In this document: positions 1 to 8,306 of the stretch, piece by piece | Layout of the letters: each line of letters begins with the position of its first letter | How positions within the stretch are numbered: position 1 is the stretch's first letter | Assembly: GCF_001425485.1 (NCBI RefSeq) | Contig: NZ_LMQW01000048.1 | Location: 1 to 64,000, forward strand | Length of the DNA stretch: 64,000 nucleotides | Reading direction: 5' to 3' | From: Aureimonas sp. Leaf427 | Lineage (GTDB): Bacteria > Pseudomonadota > Alphaproteobacteria > Rhizobiales > Rhizobiaceae | Position numbers and translations under genes: made by a program | The notes under the pieces: generated by a model | Databases searched by the model: none | What the model saw: the letters and a program-made list of their open reading frames with translations, nothing else | What the model was told of the DNA's origin: nothing

Positions 1-37
1 GCGTGGTCGTGGCGCTGCCGTGACGAACCTGTCCCAT
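1..37 (-). CDS. IS481-family transposase, N-terminal fragment (partial)
   Basis: Only twelve residues are visible, reading MGQVRHGSATTT from an ATG at position 37. This is the familiar start of IS481-family transposases, in which an HTH domain is followed by a DDE integrase core. A strong ribosome binding site (AGGAGG) lies seven bases upstream on the minus strand. The rest of the gene runs off the left edge, so it cannot be judged whether the transposase is intact. Confidence 0.75.
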   Translation of the reverse strand, partial: MGQVRHGSATTT

Positions 38-93
38 AGAGCCTCCTTCCAATTCGAGGAAAGGATCTCACCATGAAACCCTGGGATTGAACA
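1..93 (-). mobile_element. End of an IS481-family insertion sequence (cut by window edge)
   Basis: The first 37 bases encode, on the minus strand, the N-terminus of an IS481-type transposase. The stretch from there to about position 93 looks like its left untranslated end. Read on the minus strand the terminus would begin TGTTCAATCCCAGGG, and IS481-family ends commonly begin with TGT. The bases immediately outside are CCTAGG, which fits the NCTAGN target described for IS481. The exact terminus is inferred from this fit because the other end is outside the window. Confidence 0.7.
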
Positions 94-99
94 CCTAGG
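94..99. repeat. Putative IS481 target site CCTAGG
   Basis: CCTAGG abuts the presumed insertion sequence end and matches NCTAGN, the preferred target of IS481-family elements, which is duplicated on insertion. The second copy would lie beyond the left window edge. Confidence 0.5.
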
Positions 100-175
100 A
101 ACCTCTGCCTCGTCGCAGCTTCACCGTTGCCCTTCCAGGGGCAACCCATCCACCAAAGGCTGAAAGGAGCCATTG

Positions 176-751
176 ATGGGCAACATTGTAACCGCGAATT
201 TCCGCGGAGACGAGCTTTTCGGTTTTGAGAGCGACGACGGCACGTTCGTCGCGCTCAAGCCGATCGTTAAAGCGATGGGACTGGACTGGAATGCCCAGCG
301 TCAGCGTCTCAATCGGGACCCGATCCTGTCCGAAGGGACGTGTGTCATGCACGTACCCTTCGGCTGTGGCGGGGCGCAGGAGACGACTTGCCTGAAGCTC
401 GAACTCGTTAACGGCTGGTTGTTCACCATCGACAGCAGCCGCATCAAGGACGAAACGGTCAAGGCGAAGGTGCTCGTCTACCAACGCGAATGCTACGGCG
501 TCCTGTTCGAAAACTTCTACCGCGGCGCCAAGCTGCCGGGGGTGGAGATACCCGCCGACAGCGAGGCTCATGAACCCGAGACGGGGCGCATTCGCATGGT
601 GACGGAAGCTCGCCAAACGTTCGGCACTCGCGCGGCCGGACAGCTCTGGTTCATCCTCGGCTTGCCGATCGCGATGATGGAACAGAAGCGTCAGCTTGAT
701 CTGATCGAGTTCTCGCGGATCAAGACGGCTGACGGATCGCCAGCAGCCTGA
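176..751 (+). CDS. Phage antirepressor N-terminal domain protein
   Basis: This 191-residue protein resembles the P22 antirepressor N-terminal family. The diagnostic stretch is roughly residues 15-115: the text around FVALKPIVKAMGLDWNAQRQ, followed by the LVNGWLFTID and VYQRECYGVL segments. Phage proteins of this class modulate repressors or bind DNA early in infection. No C-terminal KilAC-type domain is evident; the tail is short and unassigned. The ATG at 176 is preferred over an in-frame TTG three bases earlier because AAGGAG is well spaced from it. It is the first complete gene right of the IS end and belongs to the integrated element. Its target is unknown. Confidence 0.75.
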   Translation: MGNIVTANFRGDELFGFESDDGTFVALKPIVKAMGLDWNAQRQRLNRDPILSEGTCVMHVPFGCGGAQETTCLKLELVNGWLFTIDSSRIKDETVKAKVLVYQRECYGVLFENFYRGAKLPGVEIPADSEAHEPETGRIRMVTEARQTFGTRAAGQLWFILGLPIAMMEQKRQLDLIEFSRIKTADGSPAA

Positions 752-970
752 AGCAAAGCGGCCCGGCCGAGAGCTTGGTATGCGACGAGCAGAGCTCAGG
801 GTTCAAACACCCAGTCCCCCGACAACGAAGCCTTAAAGCCAAACCGCTGCCCGGAGACGGACCTCCCCAGGCAGCGGCGGCGAAATGGAAAGGCCGGTCG
901 AGAGCGTTCCCCCCGCCACAATCTACGGCAAGCAGGCGAACGCTTCAAGAACACGAGGAGGGACGGAACA

Positions 971-1129
971 GTGAGCGACTGCCTCGTGAACGTTCGGATC
1001 GGCCTCTTCCATTTTCAGCTCTCCAAGAGCTGGCGGCTCCGCTTCAGCCGCAACGATTTTCACCGCGGATACCCGGACGGACGGGTCGCGATCTACGAGC
1101 TCTTCGGGCTGGAAAGGCTGTGGCGATGA
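971..1129 (+). CDS. Small conserved-looking protein of the integrated element, 52 residues
   Basis: A GTG-started frame of 52 codons begins VSDCLVNVRIGLFHFQLSKS and ends in FGLERLWR. It is preceded by GAGGAGG at a suitable distance, and its stop overlaps the next start as ATGA, so it is probably coupled to the HTH gene downstream. It is rich in aromatic and basic residues, with no signal peptide, membrane span or cysteine pair. I recognise no domain. Similar short frames next to integrase modules in Rhizobiales islands seem familiar, but that is recollection. The strong binding site and coupled stop are the evidence that it is real. Confidence 0.6.
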   Translation: MSDCLVNVRIGLFHFQLSKSWRLRFSRNDFHRGYPDGRVAIYELFGLERLWR

Positions 1130-1383
1130 CGACGATCGAACGCACCCGTCTTGCGTTGCCCGAGCGGCGATTCCTGAACTCTCGGCAGGCCGCCGATTAC
1201 CTCGCCGTCTCGCCCAACGTGTTCCAGCGGGAATGCCCGGTTGCACCGGTTCGGTTCGGCGCCGTGGTGCGCTGGGATCGGAAGGCGCTGGACACCTGGC
1301 TTGACGGACTCACGAAAACCGAGGCCAACCTTTCGGGCGATGATTGGCTCGGGATGATGGATGATGCTGCGGCGGGGACCTAG
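1126..1383 (+). CDS. Excisionase-like helix-turn-helix DNA-binding protein
   Basis: The protein has 85 residues. Residues 13-60 (FLNSRQAADYLAVSPNVFQR through RWDRKALDTWLD) fit the MerR/AlpA-type HTH_17 fold found in excisionases and phage regulators. It starts in a four-base ATGA overlap with the preceding small gene and lies directly upstream of the integrase. Excisionase (recombination directionality factor) or local regulator are the likely roles, binding DNA at the attachment site or promoter of the element. The C-terminal tail after residue 65 is acidic. Confidence 0.7.
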   Translation: MTTIERTRLALPERRFLNSRQAADYLAVSPNVFQRECPVAPVRFGAVVRWDRKALDTWLDGLTKTEANLSGDDWLGMMDDAAAGT

Positions 1384-1387
1384 CACA

Positions 1388-2473
1388 GTGACGGTGAAGG
1401 GACTGAAGCGGTACACCGTCAAGGGCGAGATGTACTGCTACCATCGGGCAAGCGGCACGCGCCTGATGGCCACGTTCGGAACGCCGGAGTTCTTCGAGGA
1501 GCTGCGCGTCGCCGAGGAGAAGGCGAAGGGCCGGCCGGCCGCGATCGATGGGACGCTGGCTGCGGCGATCGCGCTCTACAAGACGCACCATCGGTGGCTC
1601 GATCTCGCGCCGCGGTCCAAGTCCGATTACGAGAAGGTGCTGGCCTATCTCGAGCCTCTGAGCCGGATGCCCTTGGCCTCGATCGACCGGGCGTTCATCG
1701 CCGGGCTGCGCGACAAGGCCTTCGCGAAGAGGAAGCGGCGGTTCGCGAACTATGTCATCGCGGTTCTCGCGGCCGTCTTCGGCGTGGCGACCGAGCGCGG
1801 CAAGATGAAGGACAATCCGGCCAAGGGCGTCCGCCAGATCCCGAAACCCAAGAGCGCGCCGAAGGCAAACCGGGCCTGGAAGGCGAACGAGCGCGCCGCC
1901 GTGATGGACGCGGCACCGCCGGCATTGAAGCTGGCGATCGCGCTGGGAATGTACGCCGGCCTTCGCGAGGGCGACGTGATCTCACTGCCGCGCAACTGCG
2001 TCCAGGACGGGCGGATCGTCGCTCGGACGAACAAGGCGGGCGTCGATATCGCTTGGCCGCTGCATTCGACTCTGGCCGAAGTGATCGAACAGGCGGCGAG
2101 CGCTGAAGCGGCGAGAGCCGAGAAGGATCGGTTGGCGGGCAAGCTGGCGAAGCCGGCCGCGATGACGCTGTGCGTGAACTCGCGCGGCACGGCATTGACC
2201 GGCGACGGCTTCCGCTCCTCGTTCTTCAAGCTGATCGGCAAGCTGGAGGAGGACGGGCGGGTGGCGCCCGGTCTGACGTTCCACGGCCTGCGGCACACGA
2301 TCGGCGCGCTGCTGAAGGAAGACGGCGCGAGCGAGGAGGATATCGCGATTGCGCTCGGTCAGAAGACGATTGCGATGGCCCGGCACTACTCGCAGGAGGC
2401 GAATCATCGCACCCGAATGACGGCCGCGACGATCGCTTTCGACCCCATCAAGAGGAACAAAGCGGGCGCATAA
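1388..2473 (+). CDS. Tyrosine recombinase / phage-type integrase
   Basis: This 361-residue site-specific recombinase should integrate and excise the element at the nearby tRNA-Gln. With the GTG start at 1388 the catalytic residues are Arg193 (YAGLREGD), His299 and Arg302 (FHGLRHT) and Tyr334 (ARHYSQE). The usual LGH motif reads LGQ. An N-terminal arm and core-binding region fill roughly residues 1-150. The GTG start gives VTVKGLKRYTVKG, a typical integrase N-terminus. An ATG at 1361 would add nine residues and overlap the HTH gene, so the start is uncertain. The catalytic set looks intact. Confidence 0.9.
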   Translation: MTVKGLKRYTVKGEMYCYHRASGTRLMATFGTPEFFEELRVAEEKAKGRPAAIDGTLAAAIALYKTHHRWLDLAPRSKSDYEKVLAYLEPLSRMPLASIDRAFIAGLRDKAFAKRKRRFANYVIAVLAAVFGVATERGKMKDNPAKGVRQIPKPKSAPKANRAWKANERAAVMDAAPPALKLAIALGMYAGLREGDVISLPRNCVQDGRIVARTNKAGVDIAWPLHSTLAEVIEQAASAEAARAEKDRLAGKLAKPAAMTLCVNSRGTALTGDGFRSSFFKLIGKLEEDGRVAPGLTFHGLRHTIGALLKEDGASEEDIAIALGQKTIAMARHYSQEANHRTRMTAATIAFDPIKRNKAGA

Positions 2474-2560
2474 TTGTCTAACGCGACTGTCTAAGGATGG
2501 CGGTTCTGTTCTGATCCGTGCCCATGAGAGCCAAAAGCTTAGCGATTTCAGTGGGTTTGC

Positions 2561-2634
2561 TGGCTGGGGAACCTGGATTCGAACCAAGACTAGCGGAGTC
2601 AGAGTCCGCTGTTCTACCCTTAAACTATTCCCCA
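2561..2634 (-). tRNA. tRNA-Gln (anticodon CTG)
   Basis: The minus strand folds into a 74-base cloverleaf. Acceptor TGGGGAA pairs with TTCCCCA, followed by discriminator G and an encoded CCA. The anticodon stem GCGGA/TCCGC closes loop CTCTGAC, giving anticodon CTG. The T-arm is CTTGG-TTCGAAT-CCAGG. Its 3' end faces the integrase gene, so it is the likely attachment site of the element to the left. The tRNA sequence itself remains complete. Confidence 0.95.
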
Positions 2635-3096
2635 GCAGGGTATCGTGCTGTGCGACAGCCGATGAGGGGTCCTATAGTCGATCGAGGGCGGTCTGGAAAC
2701 CCCTCTTTTTGCCTGCTCGTCATTTCCGATCCGATCCGATCCGATCCGACACGGGTCGGGGGTGAAGAGGGGTGGCCGCGTCCGCTCGAGCGGCGCTGGC
2801 GTTGATCGCCGGCCGACGGCGAGGGCTGGGAGATGAGTTCGGAACGTTCGCCAAGGGCCGGATGCGGCTGATGCCGGGGGATGGCGGACTTGGTCGGGCG
2901 GAGGACGGGAGGCTCGAAAGGGTGGTGCGGGAGGGGAAGAGGCGCGGGTGGGCCGCCCGTGAGGACGGGGTGGATGGTCTGCCATGGCGGGCGGGACCGC
3001 TCTTGTGCTTCGCGAAGGGCTTGGTACAGTCCGCACAACACAAAAACCAAGGCGCGAGAACCGACCTTTCGGGTTGTGCGGCGCCGGAGAGATATA
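2635..3096. other. Intergenic region with no supported gene
   Basis: About 460 bases separate the tRNA from the Ppx gene. I see a CCGAT tandem repeat and low-complexity GC-rich sequence. No reading frame has a convincing start or composition. The promoters of tRNA-Gln (minus strand) and ppx (plus strand) must lie here, but I cannot place them. Confidence 0.5.
2726..2750. repeat. CCGAT pentanucleotide tandem repeat
   Basis: Four exact CCGAT units followed by CCGAC lie about 90 bases beyond the 5' end of tRNA-Gln. The unit contains overlapping GATC sites. It lies outside any gene I accept, so a coding phase-variation role is unlikely. Confidence 0.8.
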
Positions 3097-5259
3097 GTGA
3101 GCATCGATGATATTCGGGGGAGACCGCCTGCCGCGCTGATCGATCCGATGGGGGCATCCCGCCGGGACGATGACGGTTCCGCTGCGAAGGGTGCCTCCGC
3201 GCGGCCGCGTCTTGCGTCGGGCAAGGCCGGGTCGTTTCGCTATGCCGAAGATGCGGGGCGGGAGGCTTCGATGTCGCCGAACCTGTCGGCGCGGTCGAAG
3301 GCCATGTCTGCGGGGCCGTCCGGGCAGCGGAGCGGCATGGCGTCGGAGGATGCCGCGCGGCGGGCGGACGATGGTGCGGCAGTCCAGCGGGCGCTCGGCG
3401 ATCGGCCGGCGCCGGATCGCATCCCCGTGCCTGCATCCGAGGATGGGAACGTGCGACCGGGGCAGGCCCAAGCCGGGCCGGACGAAGGTGCCGCTCCGCC
3501 GCTGACCAAGCGGCAGAAGCGTCGGCGGCGGAAGCCGGGCGTGCAGCCGAGCCTTGCGGGCGGACCGACGGAACGAGGGTCTTCGGGCGGGAGGTCCACG
3601 GATAAAAGCGCGTCCGCCGAGGGGGTATCCCCCGCGGCCGGTTCGTCGCAGCCTTCGAAGGAGCCGGGCGCGCGTTCGCGCCGGCGGCGTCGCAAGGGCC
3701 TCCAACGCCCGGCCACTCCGTCGCAGGCCGGTTCCAAAGCCGATTCGTCCGTCGACGGCCCGGAGGTCGGGCCGCGCGCGGGCTCCGCGTCGCCGGGCTC
3801 GGCTGGCGCGCAGGCGGCCGGCGATCACGGCGACGCATCGCGCCTTGCCGGCCGTGACCTGTCTGCCGGGAATTCTCGGCAACGGAGCGGCGAACAGCGT
3901 GCGTCCGATGGGCGCGTGGCGTCCGGGAGCGTTGCTGAGGCCGGCTTCCGGGGCGGCGTCGAGGATCGTGCCGAGGCCGATCGCCCCGCGTTCGACGATC
4001 GCCACGCGGGTTTCGCTCGCATCGCGGTCCCGGCCGGACAGGACACGAACGGCTCCGGCCCGGGCTCGGCGGCGTCGGGCGCGGCTTCGCCGGCGACCGG
4101 CAACGATCGTCCGAGCGTCGGAGCGACGACGCAGGCGCCGAGGGCGGATGCATCGGCCGCGACGTCCGGCGACCGGATCGGCTCGGCGATACAGCCGATG
4201 GCGGCCTCTCATCAGGCCGCGGCGGCCGGGGAGGGCGAGCGCGTTCAGCCCCCGGTCTATGCCGCTCTCGATCTCGGCACGAACAATTGCCGTCTTCTGG
4301 TCGCGGTGCCGACGCGGCCCGGACAGTTCCGGGTGGTCGACGCCTTCTCGCGGATCGTGCGGCTCGGCGAAGGGCTCGGCCGCACCGGGCGTCTGGCCGG
4401 CCCCGCCATGGATCGCGCGGCCGCGGCGCTCGCGATCTGTGCGCAGAAGCTGTCCGCGCGAACGGTCGCGGGCGCCCGGCTGATCGCGACGGAGGCCTGC
4501 CGGGCGGCGGCGAATGGCGAGGAGTTCATCGAGCGCGTGAAGCGCGAGACCGGGCTGGAGCTCGAGATCGTCAGCCGCGAGACGGAGGCGCGCCTTGCGG
4601 TCTCCGGCTGCGGCTCGCTGGTCGATCGCACGGCGGAGGGCGCGGTGCTCTTCGATATCGGCGGCGGTTCGACGGAGATCGCGCTTCTCGACCTTCGCGG
4701 CGGGTCCTCGCGGCGCCTGTCCAACCACATCGTCGCCTGGACCTCGCTGCCGGTCGGCGTCGTGTCGCTGGCCGAGAGCCATGGCGGGCGCGATGTCGGC
4801 CCCGAGCTTTTCGAGGCGATGATCGAGGAAGTGGTCGAGCGCATCGCGCGCTTTCCCGGCCGCGGCCGGCTGGACGAGCTGGTCGGCGGTCCCGCCTTCC
4901 ATCTTCTGGGCACGTCCGGCACGGTGACGACGCTCGCGGGCGTGCATCTGGGGCTGGAGCGCTACGATCGCCGACAGGTGGACGGGCTGTGGCTCAGCGA
5001 TGCCGAGGTGACGGAACTCGTCGCCCGCATCGCCGGCTGGAGCTTCGAGGAGCGCGTCGCCAACCCTTGCATCGGCAGCGACCGGGCCGATCTGGTGCTG
5101 GCGGGCTGCGCAATTCTGGAGGCCATCCGCCGGGTCTGGCCGGCGCGCACGCTGCGCGTGGCCGATCGTGGCCTGCGCGAAGGCCTGCTCACGGAAATGA
5201 TGGTCGCCGACGGCGTCTGGCGCCGGCCCCAGCCTGTGCGCCCGAAGGCTCTGGCATGA
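3097..5259 (+). CDS. ppx: Ppx/GppA-family phosphatase with a ~385-residue disordered N-terminal extension
   Basis: The C-terminal third (about residues 387-720) is a Ppx/GppA domain of the actin-like ATPase superfamily. It starts VYAALDLGTNNCRLLVAVPT, and the second phosphate-binding loop is LFDIGGGSTEIALL. These enzymes cleave exopolyphosphate or pppGpp. The first 385 or so residues are low-complexity, rich in Ala, Gly, Ser, Arg and Asp, with two basic clusters (KRQKRRRRK near 137 and SRRRRRKG near 194). Family members usually have 300-500 residues, so the extension is unusually long. The GTG at 3097 has GGAGAG upstream and opens VSIDDIRGRPP. It is followed at 41 bases by rlmE, a pairing I recall from other Rhizobiales. 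Polyphosphatase or GppA activity cannot be told apart from sequence. Confidence 0.85.
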   Translation: MSIDDIRGRPPAALIDPMGASRRDDDGSAAKGASARPRLASGKAGSFRYAEDAGREASMSPNLSARSKAMSAGPSGQRSGMASEDAARRADDGAAVQRALGDRPAPDRIPVPASEDGNVRPGQAQAGPDEGAAPPLTKRQKRRRRKPGVQPSLAGGPTERGSSGGRSTDKSASAEGVSPAAGSSQPSKEPGARSRRRRRKGLQRPATPSQAGSKADSSVDGPEVGPRAGSASPGSAGAQAAGDHGDASRLAGRDLSAGNSRQRSGEQRASDGRVASGSVAEAGFRGGVEDRAEADRPAFDDRHAGFARIAVPAGQDTNGSGPGSAASGAASPATGNDRPSVGATTQAPRADASAATSGDRIGSAIQPMAASHQAAAAGEGERVQPPVYAALDLGTNNCRLLVAVPTRPGQFRVVDAFSRIVRLGEGLGRTGRLAGPAMDRAAAALAICAQKLSARTVAGARLIATEACRAAANGEEFIERVKRETGLELEIVSRETEARLAVSGCGSLVDRTAEGAVLFDIGGGSTEIALLDLRGGSSRRLSNHIVAWTSLPVGVVSLAESHGGRDVGPELFEAMIEEVVERIARFPGRGRLDELVGGPAFHLLGTSGTVTTLAGVHLGLERYDRRQVDGLWLSDAEVTELVARIAGWSFEERVANPCIGSDRADLVLAGCAILEAIRRVWPARTLRVADRGLREGLLTEMMVADGVWRRPQPVRPKALA

Positions 5260-5299
5260 GCGGCGGGGGCATGATCCCCGATGACATGAGGAACAGATA

Positions 5300-6037
5300 A
5301 TGGTGGGCGGTCGGGGAGACGATCGCGGGCTCGTGGTCCGCGTCAAGAAGAAGAACAAGCTGAAGGCGTCCTCGCGCGCCTGGCTCGAGCGGCAGTTGAA
5401 CGATCCCTATGTCCGCCGCTCCAAGCTCGACGGCTATCGCTCCCGCGCGGCCTACAAGCTGATCGAGATCGACGATCGCTACAAGCTCCTGAAGCCCGGC
5501 ATGCGGATCGTCGATCTCGGCGCCGCGCCGGGCGGCTGGACGCAGGTCGCGGTCGAGCGGGCCAATGCCTCCGACAAGGAATCGCGCATCGTCGCGATCG
5601 ATTATCTGCCGGTCGATCCGATCCCCGGCGCGACGATCTTCGAGCTGGATTTTCTCGACGAGACCGCGCCCGGCCGCCTCATCGAGGCGCTGGACGGGCC
5701 GCCGGACATCGTCGTTTCCGACATGGCCGCGCCGACGACCGGCCATCGCAAGACCGACCATATCCGCACCATGCATCTGTGCGAGGTCGCGGCGGATTTC
5801 GCCGTCCGCACGCTGAAGCCCGGCGGCCACTTTCTGACGAAGACCTTCCAGGGCGGCACGGAAAACGAGCTTCTGACCATGCTGAAGCAGCATTTCGTCA
5901 GCGTCCACCATGTGAAACCGCCGGCGAGCCGCGAGGATTCGGTCGAGCTCTATCTCCTCGCCAAGTCCTTCAAGGGACGGCGCGAGGAACAGGTGGAGGT
6001 GCCGGAAGCCGAGGGCGAGCCGGGCCCGCTCGGTTGA
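5300..6037 (+). CDS. rlmE: 23S rRNA (uridine-2'-O)-methyltransferase RlmE/FtsJ
   Basis: The enzyme 2'-O-methylates a uridine of the 23S rRNA A-loop on the large subunit. The 245-residue protein has the SAM-binding motif [14 protein letters not shown]. The K-D-K-E catalytic set is visible as Lys in SRAAYKL, Asp in VVSDMAAP, Lys in LTKTFQGG and Glu in SVELYLLAK. The N-terminus is basic ([17 protein letters not shown]), typical for RNA binding, and the acidic tail is longer than in E. coli. The ATG at 5300 has GAGGAAC upstream. It is co-directional with ppx. Confidence 0.95.
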   Translation: MVGGRGDDRGLVVRVKKKNKLKASSRAWLERQLNDPYVRRSKLDGYRSRAAYKLIEIDDRYKLLKPGMRIVDLGAAPGGWTQVAVERANASDKESRIVAIDYLPVDPIPGATIFELDFLDETAPGRLIEALDGPPDIVVSDMAAPTTGHRKTDHIRTMHLCEVAADFAVRTLKPGGHFLTKTFQGGTENELLTMLKQHFVSVHHVKPPASREDSVELYLLAKSFKGRREEQVEVPEAEGEPGPLG

Positions 6038-6100
6038 CAGCCGGGCTCGGCGTCGTATCGACCGACGCGGGGCATCGGCGATCGCCCGGGGCCGTCCGTC

Positions 6101-7489
6101 TCATTCCGCGGGAACGCGCCGGCCGGCGATCTCGGCGCCGGCTTCCGAGGAGAGGTTGACGAAGGCGATGGCCGCAAAGACGGTGACGGCGCCGACGATG
6201 ATGAAGGCCCGCTGGAAATCGGCGATGGTGGAGACGCCGTCCGTGCCGAACGCCATCTGGATTTCGAGAATCGCGCCAGCGGTCGCGACGCCGGTGGCGA
6301 TGGCGACCTGCTGGAAGGCGGCGAGCATGGCCGTCGCGTCGCCCGTGCGCGCTTCCGGCACGTCGGCGAAGGCAAGGACGTTGACGCTCGTGAAGAAGAG
6401 CGAGCGGAAGAAGCCGCCGATGAGAAGCAGCGAGATGAGGAGCAAGAGCGGCGTCGTCGGCTCGTAGAAGCCGATCAGCGTCATCAGGCCCCCGCCGATC
6501 ACGCCCGCGCCGATCAACGTGGACCGGAAGCCGAAGCGTTTGAGGACCGGCTTGGCCAGGAACTTCATCATCATGGCGCCGCCGATCGAGGCCGCGCTCA
6601 CGAGGCCGGACTGAAGCGGCGTGTAGCCGAAGCCGAGCTGGAGCATCAGTGGGAAGAGGAAGGGCACCGCGCCCGCTCCGATGCGGAAGATCGCGCCGCC
6701 GATGATGGCCGCGCGCAGCGTCTGGATCTTCAGGAGCCGGAGTTCGAGAACCGGCCGCGTCGTCTGCCGCGCATGGCGCACGTAGAAGGCGGCGGCGATC
6801 GCCCCCGCGATCACCATGATCCCGCCGAAGACGGGCGGCAGCGCCGGCAGCGACACGACGGAGAGGCCGAAGACGATGCCCGCGCAGGCAAAACCCGACA
6901 GGGCGAAGCCTCGCCAGTCGAAGGAGATGTCGGGGACGGGCTCGACGAAGGGCAGGAAGCGCGTGGCCAGCGCGATGCCGACGAGGCCGATCGGCAGGTT
7001 GATGAGGAAGATCCAGCGCCAGTCCGCATAGGTCGCGATGGCGCCGCCGATGGGCGGGCCGACGAGCGGGCCGACGAGGGCCGGAATGGTGAACCAGGCC
7101 ATGGCCGAGACGAGATCCGAGCGCGGCACGGCACGCACGAGGAGCAGTCGCCCGACCGGCGTCATCATCGCCCCGCCGACGCCCTGCAGGAAGCGCGCGG
7201 CGACGAAGCCTTCGAGCGAATTGGCGATGGCGCAGGCGAGCGAGCCGACCACGAAGACCCCGATCGCCCAGCGGAAGACGGTCTTGGCGCCGAACCGGTC
7301 GGCCATGCGCCCCGAGATCGGGATGAAGACGGCCAGCGAGACGTAGTAGCTCGTCAGAGCCAGCTTCAGGGCGATGGGGCTGGTGCCGATGTCGCGCGCG
7401 ATCGTGGCGAGCGACGTCGCGATGACGGTCGAGTCCATGTTTTCCATGAACAGCGCGACCGCCAGCACCAGGGGAACGATGCGCTTCAC
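6101..7489 (-). CDS. MFS drug exporter, DHA2/EmrB-like
   Basis: This inner-membrane proton-coupled exporter has about 462 residues. The first helix carries MENMDSTVIATSLATIARDI, the DHA2-type signature, and motif A follows as SGRMADRFGAKTVF. Many hydrophobic helices follow, fitting the 14-span class. The GTG at 7489 is chosen because it places the first helix at the N-terminus; longer upstream translation is Arg/Ser-rich and not membrane-like. It is convergent with rlmE. No regulator or membrane-fusion partner is adjacent, so the substrate cannot be predicted. Confidence 0.85.
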   Translation of the reverse strand: MKRIVPLVLAVALFMENMDSTVIATSLATIARDIGTSPIALKLALTSYYVSLAVFIPISGRMADRFGAKTVFRWAIGVFVVGSLACAIANSLEGFVAARFLQGVGGAMMTPVGRLLLVRAVPRSDLVSAMAWFTIPALVGPLVGPPIGGAIATYADWRWIFLINLPIGLVGIALATRFLPFVEPVPDISFDWRGFALSGFACAGIVFGLSVVSLPALPPVFGGIMVIAGAIAAAFYVRHARQTTRPVLELRLLKIQTLRAAIIGGAIFRIGAGAVPFLFPLMLQLGFGYTPLQSGLVSAASIGGAMMMKFLAKPVLKRFGFRSTLIGAGVIGGGLMTLIGFYEPTTPLLLLISLLLIGGFFRSLFFTSVNVLAFADVPEARTGDATAMLAAFQQVAIATGVATAGAILEIQMAFGTDGVSTIADFQRAFIIVGAVTVFAAIAFVNLSSEAGAEIAGRRVPAE

Positions 7490-7701
7490 GGCGGATGGCC
7501 TCGGGGAGGGGGATGAACGAGCGTCTGCCCGACTTAGGGCGAATGCAGGGCCGAGGCAATCGAACGCGCCGGATGCCCGCCGCTCGCGGAGCCGATCCCG
7601 CGACGCAATTCTAGCGGAGGGAAGGCCTGCGGAACCGGGCGTCCGGCCTTGCAAGGCTTGGGCCGGCGGGTATTCTTCCCTACGGGTGGGGGGATGACGG
7701 C

Positions 7702-8166
7702 ATGGGTTCCGGGGGACGATTCTTTCGCGACAAGACGCCGCCGCGTCTTCTCATGCTGGCGGCCCTCGCGCTCCTGACGGCGTCCCAGTTCTTCGCCTAT
7801 TTCGAGACGCCCGGACGGCTGCTTGCAGGCTTCGAGCGCCCGGCGGGCACCGCGCCCGGCATATGGGACGAGCTGCCCGTCACGGGCTGGCAGCTGCACC
7901 CGCAGGCGCTTCCGATCCTCGTCGTCCTCTCGCTTGCCTTTCTCGCCGGCGAGATCGCCGAGCATCCGTTTTTTCGCCGCTTCGGCTACTGGATTTCGCT
8001 CGGCCTCGCCTTCGCGGCCATGTCGCCGGGGGCGCCGACCCGCGCGACGGGCGCGGCCATGGGCGGCGTCGCCTTCCTCATGGTCCTCGTCGCGGCCGTG
8101 TGGCAGCAGCTCCTGCCGCGCATGATCGCCCCGCCTGCCGCGACGGGCGCGCCGCCCGAGGCCTGA
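7702..8166 (+). CDS. Hypothetical four-span membrane protein
   Basis: The 154-residue protein has hydrophobic segments at about residues 15-33, 68-85, 95-110 and 120-138, with charged ends. It is probably an inner-membrane protein with a short periplasmic loop after the first helix. I recognise no family motif. It is divergent from the MFS exporter with about 210 bases between them. The ATG follows a GGGGGATGACGGC stretch that could serve as a weak ribosome binding site. It could be of the tripartite tricarboxylate transporter small-subunit kind by shape, but no large subunit is near. Confidence 0.6.
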   Translation: MGSGGRFFRDKTPPRLLMLAALALLTASQFFAYFETPGRLLAGFERPAGTAPGIWDELPVTGWQLHPQALPILVVLSLAFLAGEIAEHPFFRRFGYWISLGLAFAAMSPGAPTRATGAAMGGVAFLMVLVAAVWQQLLPRMIAPPAATGAPPEA

Positions 8167-8306
8167 TCCGCGCGGCGGCAGCGGCAGGTTCCGCCGCTTC
8201 CGCTTGCCGATGGCCGGTGTCTCCCCAGGTTGCCTTATGAAGAGGCCTCGATGCGCCGGTCGACATCCGGCGAGCCCATGCGGCCCGATCGGGAAGAGGA
8301 TGCGAC

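Larger units (their letters stand above)
1..2600. mobile_element. Inner end of an integrated genomic element at tRNA-Gln
   Basis: Antirepressor, small protein, excisionase-like HTH and integrase genes lie in order and on one strand. The integrase ends 88 bases from the 3' end of a tRNA-Gln gene. Integrases that lie next to a tRNA 3' end usually mark an element that used that tRNA as attachment site, with the crossover inside the 3' half (about 2561-2600 here). The element would extend leftwards beyond the window, so its other attachment site and its size cannot be seen. The boundary is inferred. Confidence 0.6.

Noticed and set aside
2620-5358. A 912-residue minus-strand frame
   Set aside because: It lies antisense to ppx, is Arg/Pro-rich and has no domain; it is a by-product of GC-rich codon use.
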